Part shown: positions 1-7,109 of the stretch, one piece after another | Numbering within the stretch: position 1 is the first letter of the stretch | Layout: each line of letters opens with the position of its first letter | DNA from: an uncultured Oscillospiraceae bacterium | GTDB taxonomy: Bacteria; Bacillota; Clostridia; Oscillospirales; Oscillospiraceae | Reading direction: 5' to 3' | Assembly: GCA_944385405.1 (NCBI GenBank) | Contig: CALWXB010000014.1 | Location: 1-43,317, forward strand | Length of the DNA stretch: 43,317 nt | Position numbers and translations under genes: made by a program | Notes under the pieces: generated by a model | Seen by the model: only the letters and a program-made list of their open reading frames with translations | Told to the model about the DNA's origin: nothing | Database searches by the model: none

Positions 1-1820
1 CCGTTGCCCAGGGACTTGTGCATGGCCTTGCCCTCGCCGTCCACGGTCCAGCCGTGGGTGACGCACTCCTTGAAGGGAGCGCCCTGGCCCAGCGCGCCGA
101 CGGAGGTCAGCAGACTGGACTGGAACCAGCCGCGGTACTGGTCCAGGCCCTCCAGGTACATGTCGGCGGGCCAGAAGCCCTGGTCCTTCTTCATGGAGGC
201 GAAGTGGGTGGAGCCGGAGTCGAACCAGCCGTCCAGGGTGTCCTCTTCCTTCTCAAAGCCGGACTTGCCGCCGCAGTGGGGGCAGGTGAAGCCTTCGGGC
301 AGGATCTCCTCGGCAGTCTTGGCGAACCAGGCGTTGGAGCCCTCCTTGGCGAACAGAGCAGAGATGGCGGCAATGGTCTCGTCGTTGCAGATGGGCTTGC
401 CGCAGTCCTTGCAGTACACCACCGGAATGGGCAGGCCCCACCGGCGCTGGCGGGAGATGCACCAGTCGTTGCGCTCCCGGATCATGGACTTCATGCGGTC
501 GATGCCCCAGGCGGGGACCCAGCGCACGTCGTCGCAGGCTGCGCAGGCCTCTTCCTTGAAGGCCTCCACAGAGCAGAACCACTGGGGCGTGGCCCGGAAG
601 ATGATGGGGCCCTTGCAGCGCCAGCAGTGGGGATAGCTGTGGACAATATCCTCGCTGGCAAAGAGCATACCGCTCTCCTTCATGTCCTGCAGGATGATGG
701 GGTTGGACTCGTCGGTGGTGAGGCCTGCGTATTTGCCGGCGTAGTCGGTGTGGCGGCCCTGATCGTCCACGGGCACCACCATGTCCATGCCGTAGCGCTT
801 GCAGGTCTGGTAGTCGTCGGCGCCGAAGCCGGGGGCGGTGTGGACGCAGCCGGTACCGGAGTCCATGGTGACATAGTCGGCATTCACCAGACGGCTGGTC
901 TTGGGCAGGAAGGGATGGTCCGCCAGCATGTTCTCGAAGAAGGAGCCGGGATGGGTCTCCGCAATCTCATAGCCGGTGAAGCCGCCCAGGCCCATGACCT
1001 TCTCCACCAGGGCTTCGGCCATGATATAGCACTCGCCGTTGTCCGCCTTCACCACGGCGTAGGACTCGTCGGGGTGCAGGGCGATGGCCAGGTTGCCGGG
1101 CAGGGTCCAGATGGTGGTGGTCCAGATCACGAAGAAGAGCTTTTCATAGCCGGGGAGCTTGCCGAGGTCGTCGTGCATGGGGAACTTCACATACACGGTG
1201 GTGCAGGGGTCGTCCTGATACTCGATCTCCGCCTCAGCCAGGGCGGTCTCATCCTTGGGGCACCAGTACACGGGCTTGAGGCCCTTGTAGATATACCCCT
1301 TCTTGTACATCTCCCCGAACACCTTCACCTCCTCGGCCTCAAAGCCGGGGTACATGGTGGCGTAGGGATGGGCCCAGTCGCCCAGGACGCCCATGCGCTG
1401 GAAGCCCTCGCTCTGGACATCCATATAGTGCTGGGCGTAGGCGTGGCAGGCGGAGCGGAACTCCGGCACGCTCATGGCCTTGCGGTTGAGCTTCTGCTCT
1501 TTGATGATGGCGGACTCGATGGGCATGCCGTGGTTGTCCCAGCCGGGGATATAGGGGGTATAGTAGCCCCGCATGGCGTAGGAGCGGGTGATGAAGTCCT
1601 TGATGGCCTTGTTCAGAGCATGGCCCATGTGGAGGGCGCCGTTGGAGAACGGAGGGCCGTCGTGGAGGCTGAAGCGGGGCTTGCCCTCGTTCTTCTTCAG
1701 CATCTCGTGGTAGACGTCCTGCTCCTGCCAGCGCGCCAGCATCTCCGGCTCCCGCTTGGGCAGGCCCGCCCGCATAGGGAAGTCTGTTTTGGGCAGGCAG
1801 ATGGTCTTGTTGTAATCCAT
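1..1820 (-). CDS. ileS: Isoleucine--tRNA ligase (partial, C-terminus outside window)
   Basis: Class I aminoacyl-tRNA synthetase that charges tRNA-Ile in the cytoplasm. About 606 N-terminal residues of an expected 900+ are present and the gene runs off the left edge. The class I HIGH motif is HMGH at about residues 64-67, inside a GPPFSNGALHMGH context. The editing-domain region follows, and a Cys pair (CPHC) lies near residue 540. Close to the window edge the KMSKS loop reads KAMHKSLGN, a variant of KMSKSLGN. The start is the ATG at 1818-1820, behind a purine-rich site. An Ile-specific T-box leader lies directly upstream, so expression should rise when uncharged tRNA-Ile accumulates. Identity is secure. 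Confidence 0.97.
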   Translation of the reverse strand, partial: MDYNKTICLPKTDFPMRAGLPKREPEMLARWQEQDVYHEMLKKNEGKPRFSLHDGPPFSNGALHMGHALNKAIKDFITRSYAMRGYYTPYIPGWDNHGMPIESAIIKEQKLNRKAMSVPEFRSACHAYAQHYMDVQSEGFQRMGVLGDWAHPYATMYPGFEAEEVKVFGEMYKKGYIYKGLKPVYWCPKDETALAEAEIEYQDDPCTTVYVKFPMHDDLGKLPGYEKLFFVIWTTTIWTLPGNLAIALHPDESYAVVKADNGECYIMAEALVEKVMGLGGFTGYEIAETHPGSFFENMLADHPFLPKTSRLVNADYVTMDSGTGCVHTAPGFGADDYQTCKRYGMDMVVPVDDQGRHTDYAGKYAGLTTDESNPIILQDMKESGMLFASEDIVHSYPHCWRCKGPIIFRATPQWFCSVEAFKEEACAACDDVRWVPAWGIDRMKSMIRERNDWCISRQRRWGLPIPVVYCKDCGKPICNDETIAAISALFAKEGSNAWFAKTAEEILPEGFTCPHCGGKSGFEKEEDTLDGWFDSGSTHFASMKKDQGFWPADMYLEGLDQYRGWFQSSLLTSVGALGQGAPFKECVTHGWTVDGEGKAMHKSLGN

Positions 1821-1864
1821 GGGAAACTCACTCCTTCAGTTTGTTGGGCGGAGCGCCTGCGTAT

Positions 1865-2153
1865 GCGCAAAAAAGACGCTCCGTCTCTCTTTTCAAGAGA
1901 CAAAGCGCCTTCACACTCTGCGGTACCACTCTTCTTGCCGCCCCCTTGCGGGCTGCGGCCCCTCACGGCCCGCCGTCACGGGCCGACGGAATAACGCCCG
2001 TCACACGTCCTGTCCTACTCGCGTCGTCTTTCAGCAGGAGGCTCCAAGGTGATCTTCCGCGCCCGACCCTGACCGCCTTGCACCAAACGGCAGCTCTCTT
2101 GACAGGGTGATGGGGGCGTACTTGTCCTTATCCACGCCAAAATGTTCAATTAC
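1865..2153 (-). promoter_or_regulatory. T-box riboswitch, isoleucine specifier, ileS leader
   Basis: This accounts for the long gap before ileS. Read on the minus strand, the leader carries the conserved T-box sequence AGAGTGGTACCGCAG at about 1918-1932, which matches the UGGNACCGCG-type antiterminator motif. It is followed by an intrinsic terminator. The specifier is inferred as ATC (positions 2053-2051) in the context GGAAGATCACC; the A after the codon and the GAA before it fit a T-box specifier loop. ATC is an Ile codon, which matches the downstream gene. Uncharged tRNA-Ile would stabilise the antiterminator and allow ileS transcription. Confidence 0.93.
1869..1910 (-). terminator. Intrinsic terminator of the ileS T-box
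   Basis: Minus-strand hairpin with arms of about 14 bp, including two G-U pairs, closed by a TGAAA-type loop and followed by six T residues (1874-1869). It is the terminator that competes with the T-box antiterminator. Confidence 0.88.
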
Positions 2154-2159
2154 CGAATC

Positions 2160-2187
2160 ATCATATCACGTTTCCCCGGTTTGTCAA
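2160..2187 (-). promoter_or_regulatory. Promoter of ileS T-box transcript
   Basis: The minus strand shows a perfect -35 TTGACA (2187-2182), a 16-bp spacer and -10 TATGAT (2165-2160). Transcription would begin near 2153, just upstream of the T-box stem I. Confidence 0.8.
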
Positions 2188-2199
2188 CGGGGTCCACGG

Positions 2200-2226
2200 A
2201 AAAAAGGCGGGTCGCCCCGCCCTTTT
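2200..2226 (-). terminator. Terminator after the small gene and amidase operon
   Basis: Minus-strand hairpin GGCGGG-GCGA-CCCGCC, preceded by AAAG and followed by six T residues. It ends the GntR/ABC/amidase operon just before the ileS promoter. Confidence 0.85.
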
Positions 2227-2247
2227 ATGCCGTTTTCTGCCGGGATG

Positions 2248-2418
2248 TCACTGATAGCGGTACTGCAGCCCCGTATACTGGTCCACGCAGCTCAAAAACA
2301 GCTCCCGGCTGCGGAACTCCAGCAGCTGGCACCCCTCCTCCTCATGGAAGGAGACGATGCGCCGGCGGGTGTCCACCCACACGCGCCACAGGTTCTCCGC
2401 CAAATTCTTCTGCTCCAT
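2248..2418 (-). CDS. Small conserved-looking protein of unknown function, 56 aa
   Basis: I do not recognise this protein. It starts MEQKNLAENLWRVWVD and is charged and soluble, with no signal peptide or membrane segment and two Cys residues. The frame extends upstream to a GTG at 2499, but that codon has no ribosome binding site. The internal ATG at 2418 is preceded by AGGGAGG at 6-nt spacing, so I chose the shorter form. It lies about 100 bp downstream of the amidase gene on the same strand and before a strong terminator, so it is probably the last gene of that operon. Function cannot be inferred. Confidence 0.6.
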   Translation of the reverse strand: MEQKNLAENLWRVWVDTRRRIVSFHEEEGCQLLEFRSRELFLSCVDQYTGLQYRYQ

Positions 2419-2519
2419 CTGGATGCCTCCCTTTCCGCTCCGTTGCTCAAAAAGTTCCGTTTGTTCTATAAGACGATCCAGCAGGCTATTTTGTTGCACG
2501 TTTGAAAGATTTTTTTATC

Positions 2520-3188
2520 TTACGTCATGGCCGCCTCTACGTCCGCCAAAAAGGTCTCCCAGGCCTCCGGATGCTCCACGTAATAGAGGGGGCATCGCTT
2601 CCCCGTCACATCGTAGTGGCGGATCACATCCTCCGCCGGGTCCAGCCGGAAGGTCTCGCAAAGCCAGGCCGTCAGCTCCACGCATCGGTCATAGCTCACC
2701 TGTGAGAATTCCCCCGTTTCGTCCGGGTGACAGACTTCGATGGACACAGTGTCGGCGTTGCGCTCGTTGGAAGCATACGCGATCTCCGTCAGGGGCACGC
2801 ACTGGATCACCTCCCCCTCCAGTCCCACGATGAAGTGGCTGGAGGCGTAAGTCTCCCCCTCTCCGGAAGAGAGGGAGGCAAAGTAATTGCGATTGGCCTG
2901 AGCGGTGGTATCGGGATTGCCCACATAGTGGATCACCACCCCTTCAATACGCTCCAGCGTGATCCCGGGCCGGGACCACTGGTTCACCGGCAGGAGATCC
3001 TCCTCCACATAGTCCGGCACCGCCACACCTTCTCCGTCGGGGCCGCGGGTCACCATCCTGCAGACCATGGCGCCCGCCAGGACCACGACCCCCGCCAGCA
3101 GCACCGGCAGAACCCTCGGCCCCGGACGCGCCCGCCGCCGCGGCCTGCGGCGGCGGGGCGCATGGGATATCTCCGTGATCTCTGTCAT
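2520..3188 (-). CDS. N-acetylmuramoyl-L-alanine amidase (Amidase_2/PGRP fold), membrane-anchored
   Basis: Predicted zinc amidase that cleaves the lactyl-amide bond between MurNAc and the stem peptide in peptidoglycan. A short Arg-rich cytoplasmic tail (residues 12-24) precedes one membrane segment (about 26-46), and the catalytic domain (about 65-220) would lie outside the cell. Visible family landmarks are VIHYVGNP with the first zinc-ligand His, ASSHFIVG, and RHYDVTGKRCPLYY with the second His and the Cys ligand. Its ATG overlaps the stop of the upstream ABC permease by 4 nt, so the two are translationally coupled. That links cell-wall cutting to the transporter operon. The family call is strong; the biological trigger is inference. 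Confidence 0.9.
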   Translation of the reverse strand: MTEITEISHAPRRRRPRRRARPGPRVLPVLLAGVVVLAGAMVCRMVTRGPDGEGVAVPDYVEEDLLPVNQWSRPGITLERIEGVVIHYVGNPDTTAQANRNYFASLSSGEGETYASSHFIVGLEGEVIQCVPLTEIAYASNERNADTVSIEVCHPDETGEFSQVSYDRCVELTAWLCETFRLDPAEDVIRHYDVTGKRCPLYYVEHPEAWETFLADVEAAMT

Positions 3189-5140
3189 CCCATCACCATC
3201 ACGGACGTCATCGTATCGGCGCCGCCGATGACGCCCGCACTGGCGGGGAGCGCCTCCCAGACAGTTTCAGGGTAGCTTTCGGGATAGAGCTGGATGCGCT
3301 GGACCAGATCCTCTTCCGTCACCAGGCCCAGCCGCAGCAGGCAATCCACGGTGTGGGTCATCTCAGGCCGGACGTTGATGGTGATCCAGTCCATGCCGGC
3401 GTCCCGGTCCGTCCTGCGGAAGCTCAGCTCCAGGTAGATGGCGTATTCCAGGCCGTCCCGGTCGCCGAACCAGTCGTACTCTCCCCAGGCGCCCTCCGCC
3501 AGGTCCTGTCCCACGGCTGTGAGAATGGCCTCCGCCTCCCGGCTGCCCAGGTCCTCGCTTTCGCTGTACTCACCGCTGCAGTAGCCGCCTTCCACGGCGT
3601 AGCGGCTGTCGCCCATGTGGAGACGCCGTGCCTTCATGGCCTCGCTGTTGACCAGCTGATCCATGAGGTACTCGCAGGTGCCCGGCTCCTCCATCCGCTC
3701 CCGGGTCAGGGGGATGCTGTACCACCGATGGAGCGTCAGGCCGTTTTTCAGGGTGTATTCCAGCTGCAGGGTATGCACCGTCTCCGCGCCCATACCCTCA
3801 TAGTCGTAGTCGTTCTCGTACAGCTCCCGGATGCGGCCCACATCCGCCGTCACCGCCTGGTGCAGCGCCAGCGCCTCCTCCAGAAGGCCGTCGTCCTCTC
3901 CGGCGTACAGGATATAGGTGTTCTCGGCCAGACGCAGCTCCAACTGCGCCACCTCGCCCAGGGCGGGGACCCGGGTGGTAACACCCAGCACGTCGGCATG
4001 GAGCCCGGCACACAGCGCGCCGCAGCAGACTACCACCACGATAGCTCCCTTCCAGCTGCCCCGAAAGACCCGCAGGGTCTTTTTCAGCAGCATGGCAGCG
4101 GCATAGTAGCCGATGAGCCCGCCCACGGACAGGCACACCGCCATGGGCACAGCCTCGTAGAACGTGCCGTACTGGAGCCCTCTCCAGATCAGCTCATAGA
4201 GGATCACACCGCCCCCCAGGGCTGCCAGCGCCGTCACCACGCACTGGAACACCGGCCGCAGCCAGCCGGCCGCCATGACGTCGCCGGCGCGCTCGCTGCC
4301 GCGGCGGCGGTAGAGGAGATATGCCAGGATCAGCAGCACCACGCCCGCTAGGGCATAGAACCCCACCAGACGGCCGTTTTCCAAAACCACGTCCACCAGT
4401 TCCCGGGAGGTGTAGGGATCCCCGGCCGCCGGCGTGATCACCACATCCTCCCGGATGTAGTTGACACCCACGTTCCGCAGCAGATACACCGTGGGAGAGA
4501 GGCACTCCAGCACGCCGGCGTAGACGTCCTCCACACCCACGAAAAAGCCCGTGGCGATGCTGGAGACCAGATAGTCCAGCAGCACCTCCAGGAAATGCAG
4601 CAGGAAGTAGATGGCCGGCAAGGCCAGGAGATTGCCGGTTAGGAACGCGGCAAAGGTGGCGCTGGCAAAGTAGAAAAGGCAGTTGCCCAGCACCAGCAGC
4701 ACCGTCACCGCCAGGCTCCCCGCGTCAAAGGCCCCCACGGCCAGTGACACCGCCACGCATGCCGCTCCCGTCACCGCGAAGGGGATCAGCATCATGGCAA
4801 GGCCTGAGAGGAAATTGGTCAGGAAGATCCCCTCCCGCCGGATGGGCAGGGAGTGCATCATCCCCACACTGCGGGCGCTGTAAAGATAACTCCACACCGC
4901 CATGGCGCACAGCACCGCGTAGATCAGGCATAGGACCGGCGCCACCTGGCCGGCGATGGAATAGTAGCCGCCGGTGACGTCCAGCTTTGTGACCACATAC
5001 TGGGGCTGCCGCAGGATCTGCAGCACCAGCGTCAGCGGGAACAGCACCCCGATGAAGGACGCCATGCCCCACAGCGGCCAGAACCGGCCGAGGTTCTTGC
5101 GAAACAGCGTGGCGTTAAAGCACGATATCCCGGACCGCAT
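3185..5140 (-). CDS. ABC transporter permease, 651 aa, with large C-terminal extracytoplasmic-type region
   Basis: Membrane component of an ABC system. Residues 1-400 hold about eight hydrophobic segments, for example PLWGMASFIGVLFPLTLVLQ near residue 25 and a last one near 375-395. They are followed by about 250 mostly soluble, acidic residues. A start at 5161 is possible, but the ATG at 5140 has GGGAGGTG immediately upstream and begins MRSGISCFNATLF, so I chose it. It overlaps the end of the ATPase gene by 26 nt and is coupled 4 nt into the amidase gene. The architecture resembles YtrC/YtrD-type permeases of GntR-regulated, cell-wall-antibiotic-responsive ABC operons. The substrate is unknown. 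Confidence 0.88.
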   Translation of the reverse strand: MRSGISCFNATLFRKNLGRFWPLWGMASFIGVLFPLTLVLQILRQPQYVVTKLDVTGGYYSIAGQVAPVLCLIYAVLCAMAVWSYLYSARSVGMMHSLPIRREGIFLTNFLSGLAMMLIPFAVTGAACVAVSLAVGAFDAGSLAVTVLLVLGNCLFYFASATFAAFLTGNLLALPAIYFLLHFLEVLLDYLVSSIATGFFVGVEDVYAGVLECLSPTVYLLRNVGVNYIREDVVITPAAGDPYTSRELVDVVLENGRLVGFYALAGVVLLILAYLLYRRRGSERAGDVMAAGWLRPVFQCVVTALAALGGGVILYELIWRGLQYGTFYEAVPMAVCLSVGGLIGYYAAAMLLKKTLRVFRGSWKGAIVVVVCCGALCAGLHADVLGVTTRVPALGEVAQLELRLAENTYILYAGEDDGLLEEALALHQAVTADVGRIRELYENDYDYEGMGAETVHTLQLEYTLKNGLTLHRWYSIPLTRERMEEPGTCEYLMDQLVNSEAMKARRLHMGDSRYAVEGGYCSGEYSESEDLGSREAEAILTAVGQDLAEGAWGEYDWFGDRDGLEYAIYLELSFRRTDRDAGMDWITINVRPEMTHTVDCLLRLGLVTEEDLVQRIQLYPESYPETVWEALPASAGVIGGADTMTSVMVMG

Positions 5141-6011
5141 AATCCGCACCTCCCAATTCATAGATAAAGATCTCCTCCAGCGTCAGCGGCACCGCGTCCA
5201 CCAGCAGAGGCTGGTAGGCCGCCAGCAGTTCCTCCGCCTCCTTTGCTCCCATGCGCATGATCAGCGTGTGGATGCGGCCGATCTTCGACGCGTGGAGCAC
5301 CGGCAGGTCCGCCGGAACCTCCGTGACGCCGTCGGGAAACACCACCTGGAGCTTGACCATGTTGTCCTGGAGCTGGGCCAGGGACCGCTCCAGCAGCACC
5401 TTGCCGTGGTCCATGATACCCACGTGGTCGCACACGTCCTCCAGCTCCCGCAGGTTGTGGGAGCTCACCAGCACCGTGGTGCCCCGCTGGGCCACGTCTC
5501 CCAGCACCAGCGACCACACCTGCCGCCGCATCACCGGGTCCAGGCCGTCCACCGGCTCGTCCAGGACCAGGTACTCCGGCATGCAGCAAAGCGCCAGCCA
5601 GAAGGCCGCCTGCTTTTGCATGCCCTTGCTCAGCCGGCGGATGGGCCGCTTTTCCTCGATGCGGAACACGTCCTTGAGGGTCTCATACCGCTCCATGGAA
5701 AAGTTCGGATAAAATCCCCGGTAAAAGCGCATCATATCCCGGACGGAAGCCTGGGAGAAATAGTACCAGTCGTCCGGGATATCCGCCACCCGGGCCTTCA
5801 GGCCGGGATTTTCCCACACGTCCTCTCCGCCGATACGCACCGTGCCGGCATCCTGACGGAAAATGCCGGTGAGATGGCGGATCAGCGTGGATTTGCCCGC
5901 GCCGTTGGGGCCCACCAGACCGTACACGCTGCCCGCCGGCACTGTAAGCGTGGCGCCGGAGAGCGCCGCAAAGCCGTCAAACCGCTTCACCAGATCCCGT
6001 ATCTCGATCAT
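5115..6011 (-). CDS. ABC transporter ATP-binding protein (YtrB/BcrA-like)
   Basis: ATPase subunit of about 298 aa. Residues 1-220 form the nucleotide-binding domain, with Walker A GPNGAGKST near residue 35, a signature LSKGMQKQ in place of the common LSGGQ, Walker B YLVLDEP and switch His in SSHNLREL. The C-terminal 70 residues resemble the small extension found in drug- and peptide-exporting ABC ATPases. The start is the ATG at 6011 behind AGGAGGAGG, overlapping the GntR stop by 4 nt. A frame that continues upstream through the regulator is not coding. It pairs with the downstream permease, so the two form one transporter. Confidence 0.93.
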   Translation of the reverse strand: MIEIRDLVKRFDGFAALSGATLTVPAGSVYGLVGPNGAGKSTLIRHLTGIFRQDAGTVRIGGEDVWENPGLKARVADIPDDWYYFSQASVRDMMRFYRGFYPNFSMERYETLKDVFRIEEKRPIRRLSKGMQKQAAFWLALCCMPEYLVLDEPVDGLDPVMRRQVWSLVLGDVAQRGTTVLVSSHNLRELEDVCDHVGIMDHGKVLLERSLAQLQDNMVKLQVVFPDGVTEVPADLPVLHASKIGRIHTLIMRMGAKEAEELLAAYQPLLVDAVPLTLEEIFIYELGGADYAVRDIVL

Positions 6012-6370
6012 GCTTCGTCCTCCTCCTTCAAAAGCGCCTCCAGTTCCGTCTGGGTCACCCCCAGATACCGCAGCTCCGCCAGCATCTCCCGAGTCTTTTC
6101 CAGCAGTTCCTCCCGCCGGGCCGCATCCGCTCCCGTGTCTCCGGCGGCAAAGCTGCCCTTGCCCGGCACGGAATAGATGTATCCCTCGTTTTCCAGCTCG
6201 TTGTAGGCCCGCTGGATGGTGTTGGGGTTGATACTCAGCTGGGTAGCCAGCGCCCGCACTGACGGCAGCTTTTCGTCCGGAGCCATGGCCCCGGTGACGA
6301 TCAGTCTCCGCAGACCGTCCTTGATCTGTTCGTAGATGGGTCGGGAGTCCCGGTAATTCAGACTGATCAC
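6008..6370 (-). CDS. GntR-family transcriptional regulator (YtrA subfamily), GTG start
   Basis: Regulator of 120 aa, the length usual for the short YtrA subfamily. It has a winged-helix DNA-binding domain (residues about 1-75, including RPIYEQIKDGLRRLI and NPNTIQRAYNELENEGYIYS) and a short helical dimerisation tail. The frame continues far upstream, but GTG at 6370 has GGGAGGCGAGG just ahead of it and gives the canonical N-terminus, so I chose it. A 14-bp palindrome overlapping the operon promoter is the likely autoregulatory operator. In known YtrA systems the regulator represses its own ABC operon until cell-envelope stress; that role here is by analogy. Confidence 0.93.
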   Translation of the reverse strand: MISLNYRDSRPIYEQIKDGLRRLIVTGAMAPDEKLPSVRALATQLSINPNTIQRAYNELENEGYIYSVPGKGSFAAGDTGADAARREELLEKTREMLAELRYLGVTQTELEALLKEEDEA

Positions 6371-6424
6371 ATCCTCGCCTCCCTTTCCGGCCTCCATCTC
6401 CCGTGGCCGTTTTAACTGTACTAA

Positions 6425-6438
6425 CTGTACTAGTACAG
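6425..6438. promoter_or_regulatory. Palindromic operator of the GntR regulator
   Basis: Perfect 14-bp palindrome CTGTACTAGTACAG, with a further direct copy of ACTGTACTA beside it (from about 6415). It sits at the start-site side of the -10 box, where a bound repressor would block transcription. It is the most likely binding site for the GntR protein encoded directly downstream. Confidence 0.75.
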
Positions 6439-6440
6439 AT

Positions 6441-6469
6441 AGCATAACACCCCCGCCCTCCCCTGTCAA
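6441..6469 (-). promoter_or_regulatory. Promoter of the GntR/ABC/amidase operon
   Basis: The minus strand has -35 TTGACA (6469-6464), a 17-bp spacer and -10 TATGCT (6446-6441), about 70 bp ahead of the regulator start. The adjoining palindrome at 6425-6438 implies repression. Confidence 0.85.
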
Positions 6470-6520
6470 GAGGTCCTTGGAAACTTTCCCCAAAGCGGCG
6501 AAAAAAGGCCATTTTTTCTC

Positions 6521-6549
6521 TTTACAACCGGAATCCCTTGTGATATAGT
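6521..6549 (+). promoter_or_regulatory. Promoter of rpsO
   Basis: -35 TTTACA (6521-6526), 17-bp spacer and -10 TATAGT (6544-6549). It predicts a leader of roughly 100 nt before rpsO. Confidence 0.8.
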
Positions 6550-6656
6550 CATTTGGCACGTATTCGTGCATTTGCCCCAGGGCCTCGTCTCACGGAGATG
6601 CACCGCTCCTGACGCGCAGTCCTGCGGGGACTATTTATGAAAGGTGGAACTTAACC

Positions 6657-6923
6657 ATGCTGCGCAAAGAACAGAAGACTGCCATCATCGACGCCAACCG
6701 CACTCACGAGACGGACACCGGCTCCCCCGAGGTCCAGATCGCCATTCTCACCGAGCGGATCAATCAGCTCACCGCTCACATGCAGGCCAACCCCCAGGAC
6801 AAGCACTCCAACCGGGGCCTTTTGAAGATGGTCGGCAAGCGCCGCAGCCTGCTGGATTACCTGCAGAAGAAGGACATCGAGCGCTATCGCGCCCTGATCG
6901 CCAAGCTGGGCATCCGGAAGTAA
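6657..6923 (+). CDS. rpsO: 30S ribosomal protein S15
   Basis: Full-length S15, 88 aa, which binds the central domain of 16S rRNA early in 30S assembly. The whole family signature is present, with [15 protein letters not shown] near the N-terminus, DKHSNRGLL, and RRSLLDYLQ leading to the basic C-terminus KLGIRK. The start ATG is at 6657 behind AAAGGTGG; an ATG at 6644 lies in another frame. pnp follows, as in many bacteria. A structured leader precedes the gene, which could allow S15 autoregulation, but that cannot be proved from sequence alone. Confidence 0.98.
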   Translation: MLRKEQKTAIIDANRTHETDTGSPEVQIAILTERINQLTAHMQANPQDKHSNRGLLKMVGKRRSLLDYLQKKDIERYRALIAKLGIRK

Positions 6924-6933
6924 GCTGAAAACA

Positions 6934-6966
6934 GGGTGGTGTAGACTCTCTGCACCACCCTTCTTT
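6934..6966 (+). terminator. Stem-loop after rpsO
   Basis: GGGTGGTG and CACCACCC form an 8-bp GC-rich stem with a loop of about 14 nt, followed by TTCTTT. It is a modest terminator, possibly partial, because no clear separate promoter is visible before pnp. Confidence 0.65.
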
Positions 6967-6984
6967 CACATTTTTCCCTCCGCG

Positions 6985-7082
6985 CCCACGAGAGCCCGTT
7001 TCGCATTTAGCAGTTGAAAATGCGCCTGAACAGATGGGCTTCGGGTCTGTTTTCAAGTGCTAAATGGCCCGGCTCTTGTGGG
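6985..7082 (+). promoter_or_regulatory. Large RNA hairpin in the pnp leader (possible RNase processing site)
   Basis: CCCACGAGAGCC (6985-6996) pairs with GGCTCTTGTGGG (7071-7082) over 12 bp with one G-U. CATTTAGCA (7004-7012) then pairs with TGCTAAATG (7058-7066), and TTGAAAA (7014-7020) with TTTTCAA (7050-7056). This makes one long, mostly double-stranded rod ending 27 nt before the pnp start. In Escherichia coli a long pnp-leader hairpin is cut by RNase III and mediates PNPase autoregulation; the same role is proposed here by analogy. Confidence 0.75.
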
Positions 7083-7109
7083 GAATCTCAAAAGAAAAGG
7101 AGCAATCCC

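Noticed and set aside
2128-2136. TTATCCACG, one mismatch from a DnaA box
   Set aside because: Single isolated copy inside the ileS T-box leader with no cluster of boxes or AT-rich unwinding element, so not evidence of an origin here.
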